NCBI RefSeq assembly: GCF_014647975.1
Contig: NZ_BMQF01000005.1
Location: 186,001-250,000 of the forward strand
Length of the DNA stretch: 64,000 nt
Direction of reading: 5' to 3'
Source of the DNA: Streptomyces fumigatiscleroticus
Lineage (GTDB): Bacteria; Actinomycetota; Actinomycetes; Streptomycetales; Streptomycetaceae
The notes under the pieces are model-generated. The model saw nothing but the letters and a program-made list of their open reading frames with translations, did not search any database and was not told the DNA's origin. A program made the translations under genes and the position numbers. This document shows positions 18,010-26,705 of this stretch, piece by piece (the stretch's first letter is position 1; every line of letters begins with the position of its first letter).

Positions 18010-18095
18010 GCCCGCGGGCCGACGCCCCGGGATCTGGCCTGATCCGTATTGACGGGTACGCCGCAGCAGACAGGGAGTACTCCCCTCCGTACGAA
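18010..18095 (-). ncRNA. Probable yybP-ykoY manganese riboswitch in the terC leader
   Basis: On the minus strand the leader opens with ggaggggagtactccc, which includes the GGGGAGUA element typical of yybP-ykoY loop L1. It continues with gtcaatacgg and ends in a GC-rich ggggcgtcggcccgcggg segment. The class is known to control TerC/MntP-type exporters in response to Mn2+, and it lies here between a terC promoter and the terC start. The assignment rests on motif recognition and context; exact limits are approximate. Confidence 0.6.
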
Positions 18096-18097
18096 AG

Positions 18098-18127
18098 ACA
18101 GTACCCCAATCACCAAGGATTGGTAAA
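18098..18127 (-). promoter_or_regulatory. Likely terC promoter
   Basis: On the minus strand TTTACC (18127-18122) and TACTGT (18103-18098) are separated by 18 nt. They sit in the most AT-rich patch of the window (18098-18185). Transcription would begin about 18091, exactly at the 5' end of the putative riboswitch. Confidence 0.5.
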
Positions 18128-18201
18128 GAGCTAGGTAAAGGAAAAACAAAAATGGCTGGTCAGAGCAACTTTACGAGTGCTTGGCTCTACCCGGTGACGG
18201 T

Positions 18202-20226
18202 TCAGCGGTCCCAGGAACGGCGGGCTGCCGCCACCTGGGTGAGCACCTGCTGGAGCACCTGGCTGCCGGCCGGCGCGAGCGACGGCTCGTAGGTCCAGGC
18301 ATGCCCGACCCAGGGATCGGCGAGGTGATCGTCGGGCACCGGGGTCAGTCGCAGCAGCGAACGCCACAGCGGGTCGAGCAAAGGCCCGTACCCGGCGGAC
18401 TCCTCGCGGTCGGCGACCATCATCAGGTGGACGCCGACGTCCGGGCCCTCGTCCGCGAGATAGCGCAGCTGGTTCACGGCCCGGTCGTCAAAGCCGTGCG
18501 GGAAGTCGTTGACGATCAGCAGTTGCTGGGAGGTGTCGAAGCCGGGCGGGAGCGAGTCGGCCGCGCCGCCGCGCACCGCCATCTGCACCAGGTCGACCCG
18601 CTGGGTGAGCCGGGCCAGCACGTCCGCCACCCCGGCGGCACCGAGAGCGGGCGGGGCGGCGAGCACACCGGTCTGCACCAGCGGTGCCAGCCCCTGCGCG
18701 CCCGCTCCGGCCGGGTCGATGACCTGCACCGTGAACTCGCCCGCCGGGTACACCGCGAGCAGCCGGGCCGCGTGCGCGACCGCCGTCCGAAGCGCCAGGT
18801 GCTTCAGCTCGTGCGAGTCGGCGAACGGGCCGTCGACCGATCCGGTCCGTCCGCTGTCGATCCACAGTCCGCGCTCCAGCGGCAGCCTGACCAGCATCGG
18901 GATACGCACCCGTGCCGCCTCGGGCAGGTGCAGCTCGCCCAGGCGCAGGGCCATGGGGATCTCCATCGGTACGCGGTAGGCGTGCCAGACGGGGTTGTCC
19001 CAGCGTGCGAAGGCGGGCGGCAGCGCGGGCTCGACGACCTCGGCCTCGGCTGCGAGCTGGCCCAGATCGCGGTCGAGGGCCTCCTTGGCCCGGGCGACGA
19101 GTTCGGTGTGCCGGGCCCGGGCCGCCTCGCGGGCGGCGTCGCCCTGTCCGCCGATCCGGCTGAGCGGGTCGGACAGGACCTGGTCCAGCTCCTTCTCCAT
19201 CCGCGCGTCGGCGAAGTCGACGGCGCTGCGGTAGGCGGCCGTGGTGCGGGCCAGGTCCTCGAACATGCCCCACACCTGGTTGTAGAGCCGCTCCTCCATG
19301 GACCAGCCGGTCGCGTCACCGGCGACGGGCGTCGCGGGCTGCCCGGGCGGTGCCGGGGGCGCGGTCGGCGGGGGCGGCGGCGGGGCGGCGTTCTGACGGC
19401 GCGGATGGCTGTAGTCGATCGGGCCACCGGCGGCGGGCGCGGTCGGCTGGGTGACGGCCGAGGGGTCGCCCCCGCCGGGGTGGGCCGGCTGCGGCGCGGG
19501 CTGCCCCGGCACGCCGGGCGCGTGCTGGGAGCCGTACGGAGTCGCCGGGGGGACGGGACCGGGGGTGGTCCGGGCCGCCGCTCCGCCGTGGTCCGGGCCG
19601 AGTGCGGGCGCGGCCGTCCGCCGGGTGCGGTCGCCGTCCGGGCGCGGCGGAGGTGCCGGCACCGAGCGGGCCAGGCCCCGGGCCACCGCCTCCTCGATGC
19701 CGCCGGCGAGTCTGCGGGCCTCGTCCAGGCCCTGGTCGGTGAGGAGTTCCGCGAGGCCGCCGGCATAGCCCTGGCCGACGGCCCGTACCTTCCACGCGCC
19801 CTGCCGGCGGTAGAGCTCCAGGGCGACGACGGCCGACTCGGTGTCCAGGCCGGTGAGCGTGAAACTGGCGACCTCGCCGCCGTCGAGGCCGGTGACGGCG
19901 ACGAAGGGGGCGGCGACGGCACCGAAGCGCGCGGGACCCGCCCCGTCGGCGGCGGGCAGGGCGAGCAGCACGCTGACACGGTGCACGGCGTCCGGCACGG
20001 CGTCCAGATCCACCGCGAGGCGGTGGTCGGCCGCCGCCTGCCGGGAGACCTCGAGGCCGGGCAGGGTGGGGGTGCCCGGGTGGGCCACCCACTCCACACC
20101 GTGGACCTTGCCGTTCTCGTCGCCGAGCGTGGCCGCGGCGACGACCGGCGTGCCGGCCGAGACCCGTATCTCCAGACGGGTCTGGGGAAGCGGATGGTTC
20201 TGCCCCCGCACCAGCTCGGCCGTCAT
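18202..20226 (-). CDS. TerD-domain protein fused to an FtsK-like degenerate NTPase domain
   Basis: A 674-residue protein. Residues 1-190 are a TerD-like beta-sandwich (LEIRVSAGTPVVAAATLGDE; HRLAVDLDAVPDAVHRVSVL), but the Ca2+-binding GDDE cluster of true TerD is reduced to AD. A proline/alanine-rich linker (about 195-310) follows. The C-terminal ~350 residues resemble the RecA-like core of FtsK/EssC proteins: LERGLWIDSGRTGS (~450) sits where a P-loop would be but lacks GKS/T, and QQLLIVNDFPHGFDD (~565) is Walker B-like with ND in place of DE. It is probably a non-hydrolysing scaffold in the Ter stress system. The function is unproven. Confidence 0.75.
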   Translation of the reverse strand: MTAELVRGQNHPLPQTRLEIRVSAGTPVVAAATLGDENGKVHGVEWVAHPGTPTLPGLEVSRQAAADHRLAVDLDAVPDAVHRVSVLLALPAADGAGPARFGAVAAPFVAVTGLDGGEVASFTLTGLDTESAVVALELYRRQGAWKVRAVGQGYAGGLAELLTDQGLDEARRLAGGIEEAVARGLARSVPAPPPRPDGDRTRRTAAPALGPDHGGAAARTTPGPVPPATPYGSQHAPGVPGQPAPQPAHPGGGDPSAVTQPTAPAAGGPIDYSHPRRQNAAPPPPPPTAPPAPPGQPATPVAGDATGWSMEERLYNQVWGMFEDLARTTAAYRSAVDFADARMEKELDQVLSDPLSRIGGQGDAAREAARARHTELVARAKEALDRDLGQLAAEAEVVEPALPPAFARWDNPVWHAYRVPMEIPMALRLGELHLPEAARVRIPMLVRLPLERGLWIDSGRTGSVDGPFADSHELKHLALRTAVAHAARLLAVYPAGEFTVQVIDPAGAGAQGLAPLVQTGVLAAPPALGAAGVADVLARLTQRVDLVQMAVRGGAADSLPPGFDTSQQLLIVNDFPHGFDDRAVNQLRYLADEGPDVGVHLMMVADREESAGYGPLLDPLWRSLLRLTPVPDDHLADPWVGHAWTYEPSLAPAGSQVLQQVLTQVAAARRSWDR

Positions 20227-20275
20227 CGCCCTCGTCCCCCCGATGTCGCTCGTGGTGTGTCGTGTGCCGCTAGCC

Positions 20276-20854
20276 CTACAACACCGGCAGGATCGCCGGC
20301 ATCAGGTCCTGGAAGGTGCGGCCGTTGGCCGGGGTGCCGAGCGCCGTCATCGTCCAGCCCTGGCCCGAGCGGTGCACCTTGGCCATGATCTGGGCGGTGT
20401 AGGCGCCGCCGCCGGCCAGCGTGTAGCGGGCGAGCTCCTGGCCGTTGGTCTCGTCGACCAGGCGGCAGAACGCGTTCTGCACCTCCTGGAAGGTCTGGCC
20501 CGTGAAGGAGTTCACGGTGAAGACGATCTGGTCGATGTGGACCGGGACGCGCTGGAGGTCGACGAGGATCGCCTCGTCGTCGCCGCCCTGGCCGACCCCG
20601 CCGACGAGGTTGTCACCGGTGTGGCGCACCGAGCCGTCGTCGCTCACCAGATGGCGGAAGAAGACGACGTCGACCGGCTGCTTGTCCGCGAACAGGACGG
20701 CGGAGGCGTCGAGGTCGATCTCCCGTGTGCGCGAGCCGAACAGGCCGCGCCGGGGAGCCGCCTGCCAGCCGAGACCCATGCGCACCGCGGTCAGGCTGCC
20801 GCCGTCGTTCTTCTGCAGACTGATGGCCTGACCCTTGGTCATGTTGACGGTCAC
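20276..20854 (-). CDS. TerD-family Ca2+-binding stress protein
   Basis: A 192-residue TerD/TerZ protein. Its DNLVGGVGQGGDDEAILVDL segment carries the acidic cluster that binds Ca2+ in the family; KGQAISLQKNDGG is the usual N-terminus. Such cytosolic proteins act in stress and tellurite-type resistance with TerC, whose gene lies 2.4 kb downstream. The start is GTG 20854 with gagggg upstream. It is 49 bp upstream of the TerD fusion gene and 193 bp downstream of uvrB, so the two TerD genes are likely co-transcribed. Confidence 0.92.
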   Translation of the reverse strand: MTVNMTKGQAISLQKNDGGSLTAVRMGLGWQAAPRRGLFGSRTREIDLDASAVLFADKQPVDVVFFRHLVSDDGSVRHTGDNLVGGVGQGGDDEAILVDLQRVPVHIDQIVFTVNSFTGQTFQEVQNAFCRLVDETNGQELARYTLAGGGAYTAQIMAKVHRSGQGWTMTALGTPANGRTFQDLMPAILPVL

Positions 20855-21047
20855 GCGCTGATTCCCCTCTCGAACTGTCCCCTGTTGCCGCGGTACCCGC
20901 GGTTGACCAGAACCCTACGCAGGGGCACTGACAGTGACGTACCCCGGTCCGCACTTTGTGTCGGTCTTGCAACACAGCGCGTGCCCGGGCGAGGCCACCG
21001 GGACCGTCCGGGGGCGCCGGTCCGGGAGGACCGGCGCCGCGCGGCCG

Positions 21048-23186
21048 TCAGGCGATACCCGCCTCCTGCATCTGGCGCAGTTCCTTCTTCATCTCGGAGA
21101 CCTCGTCGCGCAGCCGGGCCGCGATCTCGAACTGGAGGTCCGCGGCGGCGGCGCGCATCCGCGCGGTGAGGTCCTCGATCTGCTCGGCGAGCTCGGCCGC
21201 GGGGCGGTCGGTCGGAACCGTGTCCTTGGCCTTGCCCTTGGCGGACTTGCCGGCCTTGGCCGCCTTGCCGCCGAGGGCGGGCACCGGGGCCTTGGCGCCC
21301 TTGCCGTCCTTGGACTGCCGGTAGCCCGTGCCGAGCAGCTGCTCGGTGTCGACGCCCTCCCGGGCGATCTGCGCCACGATGTCGTTGATCTTCTTGCGCA
21401 GCGGCTGGGGGTCGATGCCGTGCGCCGTGTTGTACGCGATCTGCTTCTCCCGGCGGCGGTTGGTCTCCTCGATGGCCCTCTCCATCGCCGGGGTGATCTT
21501 GTCCGCGTACATGTGGACCTGGCCGGAGACGTTGCGCGCCGCGCGGCCGATGGTCTGGATGAGAGAGGTCCCGGAGCGCAGGAAGCCCTCCTTGTCGGCG
21601 TCGAGGATCGCGACCAGGGAGACCTCGGGCAGGTCGAGACCTTCCCTGAGGAGGTTGATGCCGACCAGCACGTCGTACTCGCCGGAGCGCAGCTCGCGCA
21701 GGAGCTCGACACGGCGCAGCGTGTCGACGTCGCTGTGCAGGTAGCGCACCTGGATGCCGAGTTCCAGGAAGTAGTCGGTGAGGTCCTCGGCCATCTTCTT
21801 GGTGAGCGTGGTGACCAGGACGCGCTCGTCCTGCTCGACGCGCTTGCGGATCTCGTGCACCAGGTCGTCGATCTGGCCCTCGGTGGGCTTGACGACGACC
21901 TCCGGGTCGACGAGGCCGGTGGGGCGGATGATCTGCTCCACGACGCCGTCGCCACGGGAGAGCTCGTAGTTGCCGGGGGTCGCCGACAGGTAGACGGTCT
22001 GCCCGATGCGCTCCTGGAACTCCTCCCACTTCAGGGGGCGGTTGTCCAGGGCGGAGGGCAGCCGGAAACCGTGGTCGACGAGGGTGCGCTTGCGGGAGGC
22101 GTCGCCCTCGTACATGGCACCGATCTGCGGGACGGTGACATGCGACTCGTCGATGACGAGAAGGAAGTCGTCCGGGAAGTAGTCGAGCAGGGTGTTCGGC
22201 GGGGAGCCTGGCGAGCGGCCGTCGAAGTGCATCGAGTAGTTCTCCACGCCGGAGCAGGTGCCGATCTGGCGGAGCATCTCGATGTCGTACGTCGTGCGCA
22301 TCCTCAGCCGCTGGGCCTCCAGGAGCTTGCCCTGCTTCTCCAGCTCGGCCAGGCGCTCGGCGAGCTCCTTCTCGATGTCGTTGACCGCCCGCTCCAGCCG
22401 CTCGGGGCCGGCGACGTAGTGGGAGGCCGGGAAGATGTAGAGCTGCTGGTCGTCGCTGAGGATCTCGCCGGTGAGCGGGTGCAGCGTGGAGAGGGCCTCG
22501 ATCTCGTCGCCGAACATCTCGATGCGGACGGCGAGCTCCTCGTAGACCGGGAAGATCTCGATGGTGTCGCCGCGCACCCGGAAGGTGCCGCGGGTGAACG
22601 CGGTGTCGTTGCGCGTGTACTGGATGTCCACGAAGCGGCGCAGCAGCTCGTCCCGGTCGATTTCGTCGCCGACCTTCAAGGGGACCATGCGGTCCACGTA
22701 CTCCTGCGGCGTGCCGAGGCCGTAGATGCAGGAGACCGAGGCGACCACGACGACGTCCCGGCGGGTGAGCAGCGAGTTGGTCGCCGAGTGGCGCAGCCGC
22801 TCGACCTCCTCGTTGATCGAGGAGTCCTTCTCGATGTAGGTGTCCGACTGCGGGACGTACGCCTCGGGCTGGTAGTAGTCGTAGTACGAGACGAAGTACT
22901 CGACGGCGTTGTTCGGCAGCAGCTCGCGGAACTCGTTCGCCAGCTGGGCGGCCAGCGTCTTGTTCGGGGCCAGCACCAGGGTGGGGCGCTGGAGCTTCTC
23001 GATCATCCACGCGGTGGTGGCGGACTTGCCGGTGCCGGTCGCGCCGAGCAGCACGACGTCCTTCTCGCCGGCTTCGATCCGCCGGGCGAGGTCGGCGATG
23101 GCCGTCGGCTGGTCGCCGCTCGGCTGATAGGGGCTGACGACCTCGAAGGGCGCCACCGTGCGTTCGATGTGGGTAACGGGCCGCAT
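21048..23186 (-). CDS. uvrB: UvrB excinuclease subunit
   Basis: Damage-verification helicase-like subunit that loads UvrC. In its 712 residues Walker [14 protein letters not shown] is at the N-terminus, [12 protein letters not shown] is the DEAD-like motif, [16 protein letters not shown] and QTIGRAARN are motifs V and VI, and the C-terminal UVR domain ([20 protein letters not shown]) binds UvrC. A GK-rich linker with [14 protein letters not shown] lies before that domain. The ATG at 23186 gives [20 protein letters not shown], the usual start. TACGGT is 7 nt upstream, so a leaderless mRNA from a damage-type promoter is likely. Confidence 0.97.
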   Translation of the reverse strand: MRPVTHIERTVAPFEVVSPYQPSGDQPTAIADLARRIEAGEKDVVLLGATGTGKSATTAWMIEKLQRPTLVLAPNKTLAAQLANEFRELLPNNAVEYFVSYYDYYQPEAYVPQSDTYIEKDSSINEEVERLRHSATNSLLTRRDVVVVASVSCIYGLGTPQEYVDRMVPLKVGDEIDRDELLRRFVDIQYTRNDTAFTRGTFRVRGDTIEIFPVYEELAVRIEMFGDEIEALSTLHPLTGEILSDDQQLYIFPASHYVAGPERLERAVNDIEKELAERLAELEKQGKLLEAQRLRMRTTYDIEMLRQIGTCSGVENYSMHFDGRSPGSPPNTLLDYFPDDFLLVIDESHVTVPQIGAMYEGDASRKRTLVDHGFRLPSALDNRPLKWEEFQERIGQTVYLSATPGNYELSRGDGVVEQIIRPTGLVDPEVVVKPTEGQIDDLVHEIRKRVEQDERVLVTTLTKKMAEDLTDYFLELGIQVRYLHSDVDTLRRVELLRELRSGEYDVLVGINLLREGLDLPEVSLVAILDADKEGFLRSGTSLIQTIGRAARNVSGQVHMYADKITPAMERAIEETNRRREKQIAYNTAHGIDPQPLRKKINDIVAQIAREGVDTEQLLGTGYRQSKDGKGAKAPVPALGGKAAKAGKSAKGKAKDTVPTDRPAAELAEQIEDLTARMRAAAADLQFEIAARLRDEVSEMKKELRQMQEAGIA

Positions 23187-23193
23187 GGCATCA

Positions 23194-23216
23194 ACCGTAC
23201 GACTCCCCACTGACAA
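23194..23216 (-). promoter_or_regulatory. Putative RecA-NDp/PafBC-type promoter of uvrB
   Basis: On the minus strand TTGTCAGT (23216-23209) is followed by TACGGT (23199-23194), with 17 nt start to start, identical to the uvrA motif. It fits entirely in the 40-bp gap between the MHYT gene and uvrB, so uvrB has its own promoter despite being close behind that gene. Confidence 0.8.
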
Positions 23217-23226
23217 CCGGCCCGGA

Positions 23227-24093
23227 TCAGCGGTTCTGCGGGGTCCGGGAGCCTTTGTGCCCCAGCCGGCGGCGGGGCCGGATGGGGAGGCGGCGGGCCG
23301 TGTGGTGCACGACGGTGTGAGCCGGGACACCCGGCTTGCGCTCGACGGGCGGCACGGCGGGCCTGCCCATGACCATCAACGGGTCGAACGTCACCACGAC
23401 GCCCGCCAGGAGGAGGAAGGCGAGCGGGCCGACCATCATGGGTGCGAGCAGGGCGGCGGGCGACTCGCCCGAGGTGGGAGTGGCCGTGCCGTGCAGGTGG
23501 ACGGTGAGGCCGGCCATGCCCATGTAGTGCATGCCGCTGACGGCGAGCCCCATCACCAGGCTGGCGCTCACGCTCCACAGGAGGCCCCGGACCTTTCCGG
23601 CCGCCCACAGGGCGGCGGTGGCGGCGGCCATCGCGATGACCACGGACGCGGCGACGGTGAGGGTGCTGTACTCCAGACGGCCGTCCAGGCGCATGCCGGC
23701 CATGCCCAGGTAGTGCATGGAGGCGACGCCCAGGCCGGTGACGGTGCCGCCGGTGAACAGGGCCGCCCCCTTGGCGCCCCAGTAGCCGACGATGAAGATC
23801 CCGACGCCCACCATGACGATGGCGACGGCCAGGCTGGCGAACGTCATCGGCCCGTCGTAGCGGATCTCCGTCTCCTCGACCGTGAACCCCATCATCGCGA
23901 TGAAGTGCATGGTCCAGATGCCCGAGCCGATCGCCGCCGAGGCCAGCGCGAGCCAGCCGGGACGCCATGACGGGGAGACCAGCATGGCCCTGGTGGTGCA
24001 GCGCAGACCGAGAGCACCGCCCAGGCAGGCCATGAGGTAGGCCACCAGCGGTGTGACGAGTCCGTAGCTGAATCCGTCGACCGTGCCTTGCAT
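23227..24093 (-). CDS. MHYT-domain integral membrane sensor
   Basis: A 288-residue protein with about seven membrane helices and three MHYT motifs: [18 protein letters not shown] and MHYMGMAGL. The conserved Met/His residues of this domain are thought to bind copper and to sense O2, CO or NO. Unlike most MHYT proteins it lacks a GGDEF/EAL output domain; the C-terminal tail is only a basic, proline-rich ~45 residues. Its output is therefore unknown. It lies upstream of uvrB on the same strand. Confidence 0.9.
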   Translation of the reverse strand: MQGTVDGFSYGLVTPLVAYLMACLGGALGLRCTTRAMLVSPSWRPGWLALASAAIGSGIWTMHFIAMMGFTVEETEIRYDGPMTFASLAVAIVMVGVGIFIVGYWGAKGAALFTGGTVTGLGVASMHYLGMAGMRLDGRLEYSTLTVAASVVIAMAAATAALWAAGKVRGLLWSVSASLVMGLAVSGMHYMGMAGLTVHLHGTATPTSGESPAALLAPMMVGPLAFLLLAGVVVTFDPLMVMGRPAVPPVERKPGVPAHTVVHHTARRLPIRPRRRLGHKGSRTPQNR

Positions 24094-24372
24094 CCGCGGC
24101 TACCTTTCCGCCCTTCGTGCATCCCGGAACGCTCCGATGTACGCCCCGCCCGGAACCGCACGAGCCGTCGCGGGTGAGGCAGAGAGTATGACTTCCACCG
24201 GAATGGTCGAACGATTATCCGGCAAACCAACACGGCCTTGCCCCAGATGTGCGGTCCCCGTGCGCGAAGTCAGGCAACCCCATGCGAAGTGTGGTCATCC
24301 TGTACCCCTCTGCCGTTGACCCTCTGCTGTCACAGTTGAGCTGTCCGTGATCGCTCGACGCGAGGAGTATGC

Positions 24373-25311
24373 ATGCACGCGCGCGCTGTTGCCGCCACGA
24401 CCACCGCGCTCATGGGGGCCGCCCTCCTGCTTCCCACCTCCGGCGCCCGGGCCGCCGACATCGGCGAGCCGCCTTCGGTCATCGCCCACCGGGGCGCCTC
24501 CGCCTACGCTCCGGAGAACACCCTGGCCGCCGTCGACAAGGCGGCCGAGCTGGGCATCCGCTGGGTGGAGAACGATGTCCAGCGCACCAAGGACGGCCGG
24601 CTGGTCGTGATCCACGACGACAGTCTGCGGCGCACCACCGATGCCGAGGAGGTCTTCCCGGACCGGGCGCCATGGAAGGTGAAGGACTTCACGGCCGCCG
24701 AGATCGCGCGGCTGGACGCGGGGAGCTGGTTCGGCCCCGCCTACGCGGGCGCGCGCGTGCCGACGCTGGAGCAGTACGTGAACCGTGCCGAAGCTCACCG
24801 CCGCAAGCTGCTCCTGGAGGTCAAGAATCCCGAGCTGTACCCGGGCATCGAGCAGCAGATCCTGAAGGTGCTCGGCGACGAGGGATGGCTCGACCGGCGC
24901 CATGTGAGGAGCCGGCTGGTCGTGCAGAGCTTCAGCGCGGGCAGCGTGCGCACCGTCCATGAGCTGAGGCCGGACGTCAGGACGGGCATCCTCGGCACGC
25001 CCTCGACGGCGAGCCTGCACGCGTACGCGCGCTTCACCGATCAGATCAATCCCTCCTACACCTCGCTCACCTCGACATACGTCTCCGCCGTGCACTCCTT
25101 CACCGGGCCGCACGGCAGCCCGCTCCAGGTCCTCACCTGGACGGTCGACGAGGCGGACTCCGTCCGGCTGGTCGCCGGGTACGGCGTCGACGGCATCATC
25201 ACCAACAGGCCGGACGTGGTGCGGGACGCGCTGGACGGTACGGAGGACGCCGCGCGGTGGACGTCGTCGCGGCTGGAGCACGGTCCCGTGGTGAGTCCCG
25301 TCGGGTGGTGA
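24373..25311 (+). CDS. Secreted glycerophosphodiester phosphodiesterase
   Basis: Hydrolyses glycerophosphodiesters (phospholipid or teichoic-acid debris) to glycerol-3-phosphate. The 312-residue protein has a Sec signal ending GARAAD (about residues 1-27). The GDPD TIM barrel follows: VIAHRGASAYAPENT with the catalytic His, VENDVQRTKDGRLVVIHDDS with metal ligands and the second His, LLLEVKN with a ligand Glu, and C-terminal VDGIITNRP. The ATG at 24373 follows gaggag with 5-nt spacing. The 279-bp gap upstream shows a TTGACC hexamer near 24315 but no clear -10 or Pho box. It corresponds to the GlpQ-type enzymes of Streptomyces. Confidence 0.92.
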   Translation: MHARAVAATTTALMGAALLLPTSGARAADIGEPPSVIAHRGASAYAPENTLAAVDKAAELGIRWVENDVQRTKDGRLVVIHDDSLRRTTDAEEVFPDRAPWKVKDFTAAEIARLDAGSWFGPAYAGARVPTLEQYVNRAEAHRRKLLLEVKNPELYPGIEQQILKVLGDEGWLDRRHVRSRLVVQSFSAGSVRTVHELRPDVRTGILGTPSTASLHAYARFTDQINPSYTSLTSTYVSAVHSFTGPHGSPLQVLTWTVDEADSVRLVAGYGVDGIITNRPDVVRDALDGTEDAARWTSSRLEHGPVVSPVGW

Positions 25312-25377
25312 AGCCCGCCGGACGCCGTCGGCCGCACCCGGGCGGCCGTGCGGGCCGGTGTCCGTTTCCCCCGGGCG

Positions 25378-25400
25378 TTGTCAGTGGCGGGCCGTACGGT
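25378..25400 (+). promoter_or_regulatory. Putative RecA-NDp/PafBC-type promoter of ogt
   Basis: TTGTCAGT at 25378-25385 followed by TACGGT at 25395-25400, 17 nt start to start, ends 6 nt before the ATG of the alkyltransferase gene. It is the same architecture as at uvrA and uvrB. Confidence 0.8.
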
Positions 25401-25406
25401 GGGCGC

Positions 25407-25961
25407 ATGGACAGCCATGGGCAGTACGAGCAGCAGGTCGTGTGGGCCGTCGTCGGCACCGGCATCGGTCCGCTGCTGCTGGCAGCGACCCGGAAGGGCC
25501 TGGTCAGTGTCGTGTTCCACGCCACGGACGAGGTGCGCGACAGGATGCTGGACCGGCTCGCCTCGCGGCTGGGCACCGAGCCCGTCGAGGCGCCCGGCTC
25601 CCCGCTGCTGGCCGAGGCGATACGGCAGGTCGAGGCGTACTTCGCGGGTGAGCGGCGCGACTTCGACCTGCCGCTGGACTGGTCGCTGATCTCGGGCTTC
25701 CACCGTGAGGTGCTGCGGGAGCTGGCCTCCGGCGTCCCGTACGGCACGGTCGTCGGTTACGGGGACCTGGCCGGACGGGTGGGCCAGCCGGGCGCCGCCC
25801 AGGCCGTCGGGCTGGCGATGGGCGCCAATCCGCTGCCGGTCGTCGTGCCCTGTCACCGGGTCGTCGAGAGCGACGGAGGGATAGGCGGGTTCGGAGGCGG
25901 TCTGGAGACGAAGCGGAAGCTGCTCGCCCTGGAGGGGGTCCTGCCCGAGCCGTTGTTCTGA
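25407..25961 (+). CDS. ogt: Methylated-DNA-[protein]-cysteine S-methyltransferase
   Basis: Suicide repair enzyme that removes O6-alkyl groups from guanine onto its own Cys. The 184-residue length fits Ogt. VVPCHRVVESDGGIGGFGGG holds the acceptor Cys (PCHRV), and PYGTVVGYGDLAGRVGQPGA is the helix-turn-helix that binds the minor groove. ATG 25407 is preceded by TACGGT at 6 nt with no Shine-Dalgarno sequence, so it is predicted to be leaderless. The damage-type promoter links it to the uvr genes. Confidence 0.94.
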   Translation: MDSHGQYEQQVVWAVVGTGIGPLLLAATRKGLVSVVFHATDEVRDRMLDRLASRLGTEPVEAPGSPLLAEAIRQVEAYFAGERRDFDLPLDWSLISGFHREVLRELASGVPYGTVVGYGDLAGRVGQPGAAQAVGLAMGANPLPVVVPCHRVVESDGGIGGFGGGLETKRKLLALEGVLPEPLF

Positions 25962-25971
25962 GGGCTCGGGC
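25943..25971. terminator. Hairpin between convergent ogt and VOC genes
   Basis: gcccgagcc (25943-25951) pairs with ggctcgggc (25963-25971) around an 11-nt loop that includes the ogt stop codon. The downstream VOC gene ends at 25978 on the other strand, so the hairpin can serve both. Confidence 0.7.
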
Positions 25972-25977
25972 GCGGTT

Positions 25978-26406
25978 CTACTCGTAGTGCCGTGCCTCGA
26001 AGACGTTCCCGTCGGGGTCACGGAAGTAGAAGCTCCGCTTGGCCATGCCGCGGGCGCCGTAGGAGTCGTACGAGAAGTCGGAGACGGGGACCCCCTGTTC
26101 CGTCAGGCGGCCGTGCAGGGCCTCGAAGTCGTCCGGCGGCAGGGACAGGCAGACGTGGTTCACGGGGTGGCCCGCGCTGTCGGCGGCCCCGGGGACCATC
26201 CTCATGCGCTCGGCCATGGAGAGCGGGGCGAGGTCGAAGATGGTCTCGTCGTTGAGACGCACGGAGGGGAACGACGCGGTTCCCGCGGCGAACTCGGTGA
26301 CCCGGAGAGGCTCCATGCCGACCGCCTTCTCGTAGAAGCCGGCCGCGGCGACCGGGTCACGCACCCAGAGGACGACGTGGTCAAGACGTGTCGTGTTGTC
26401 GGTCAT
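25978..26406 (-). CDS. VOC (glyoxalase/bleomycin-resistance) superfamily protein
   Basis: A 142-residue protein with paired beta-alpha-beta-beta-beta modules. LDHVVLWVRDPVAAAGFYEK opens the first, VNHVCLSLPPDDFEALHGRL the second, and FYFRDPDGNVFEARHYE is the canonical C-terminal metal-ligand segment. Candidate metal ligands are His in LDHV, Glu in NDETIFDL, His in VNHV and Glu in FEAR. The substrate is unknown. The gene stands alone and converges on ogt. Confidence 0.88.
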   Translation of the reverse strand: MTDNTTRLDHVVLWVRDPVAAAGFYEKAVGMEPLRVTEFAAGTASFPSVRLNDETIFDLAPLSMAERMRMVPGAADSAGHPVNHVCLSLPPDDFEALHGRLTEQGVPVSDFSYDSYGARGMAKRSFYFRDPDGNVFEARHYE

Positions 26407-26502
26407 GCACTCAGGCTCAAGGCGTTCGTGCGAGGCCGCAAGGGTTCCTCCGGTGTGACCCCGTTGTGCGAACCCGAGGGCCGCGCACCGGGAGACGAGC
26501 CC

Positions 26503-26650
26503 CGGCGGCGGCCCGGCGGGTTCTCCCGGCGGCGGCCCGGCGGGTTCTCCCGGCGGCGGCCCGGCGGGTTCTCCCGGCGGCGGCCCGGCGAGACACTTTC
26601 GGCAGCAGCCCGGCGAGATGCTCCCGGCAGCAGCCCGGCGGGATGTTTCA
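26503..26650. repeat. 24-bp minisatellite upstream of psuG
   Basis: Three perfect copies of a 24-bp unit (cggcggcggcccggcgggtt plus ctcc) start at 26503, 26527 and 26551. They are followed by about three diverged units with cggcagcagcccggcg. They fill most of the gap between the VOC start (26406) and psuG (26706). No gene is seen in the gap. Confidence 0.85.
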
Positions 26651-26705
26651 CCCGGTGCGCCGCCCGCCAGAGATGAGGGAGGACCGACGGACAGGAGGCG
26701 GACGC

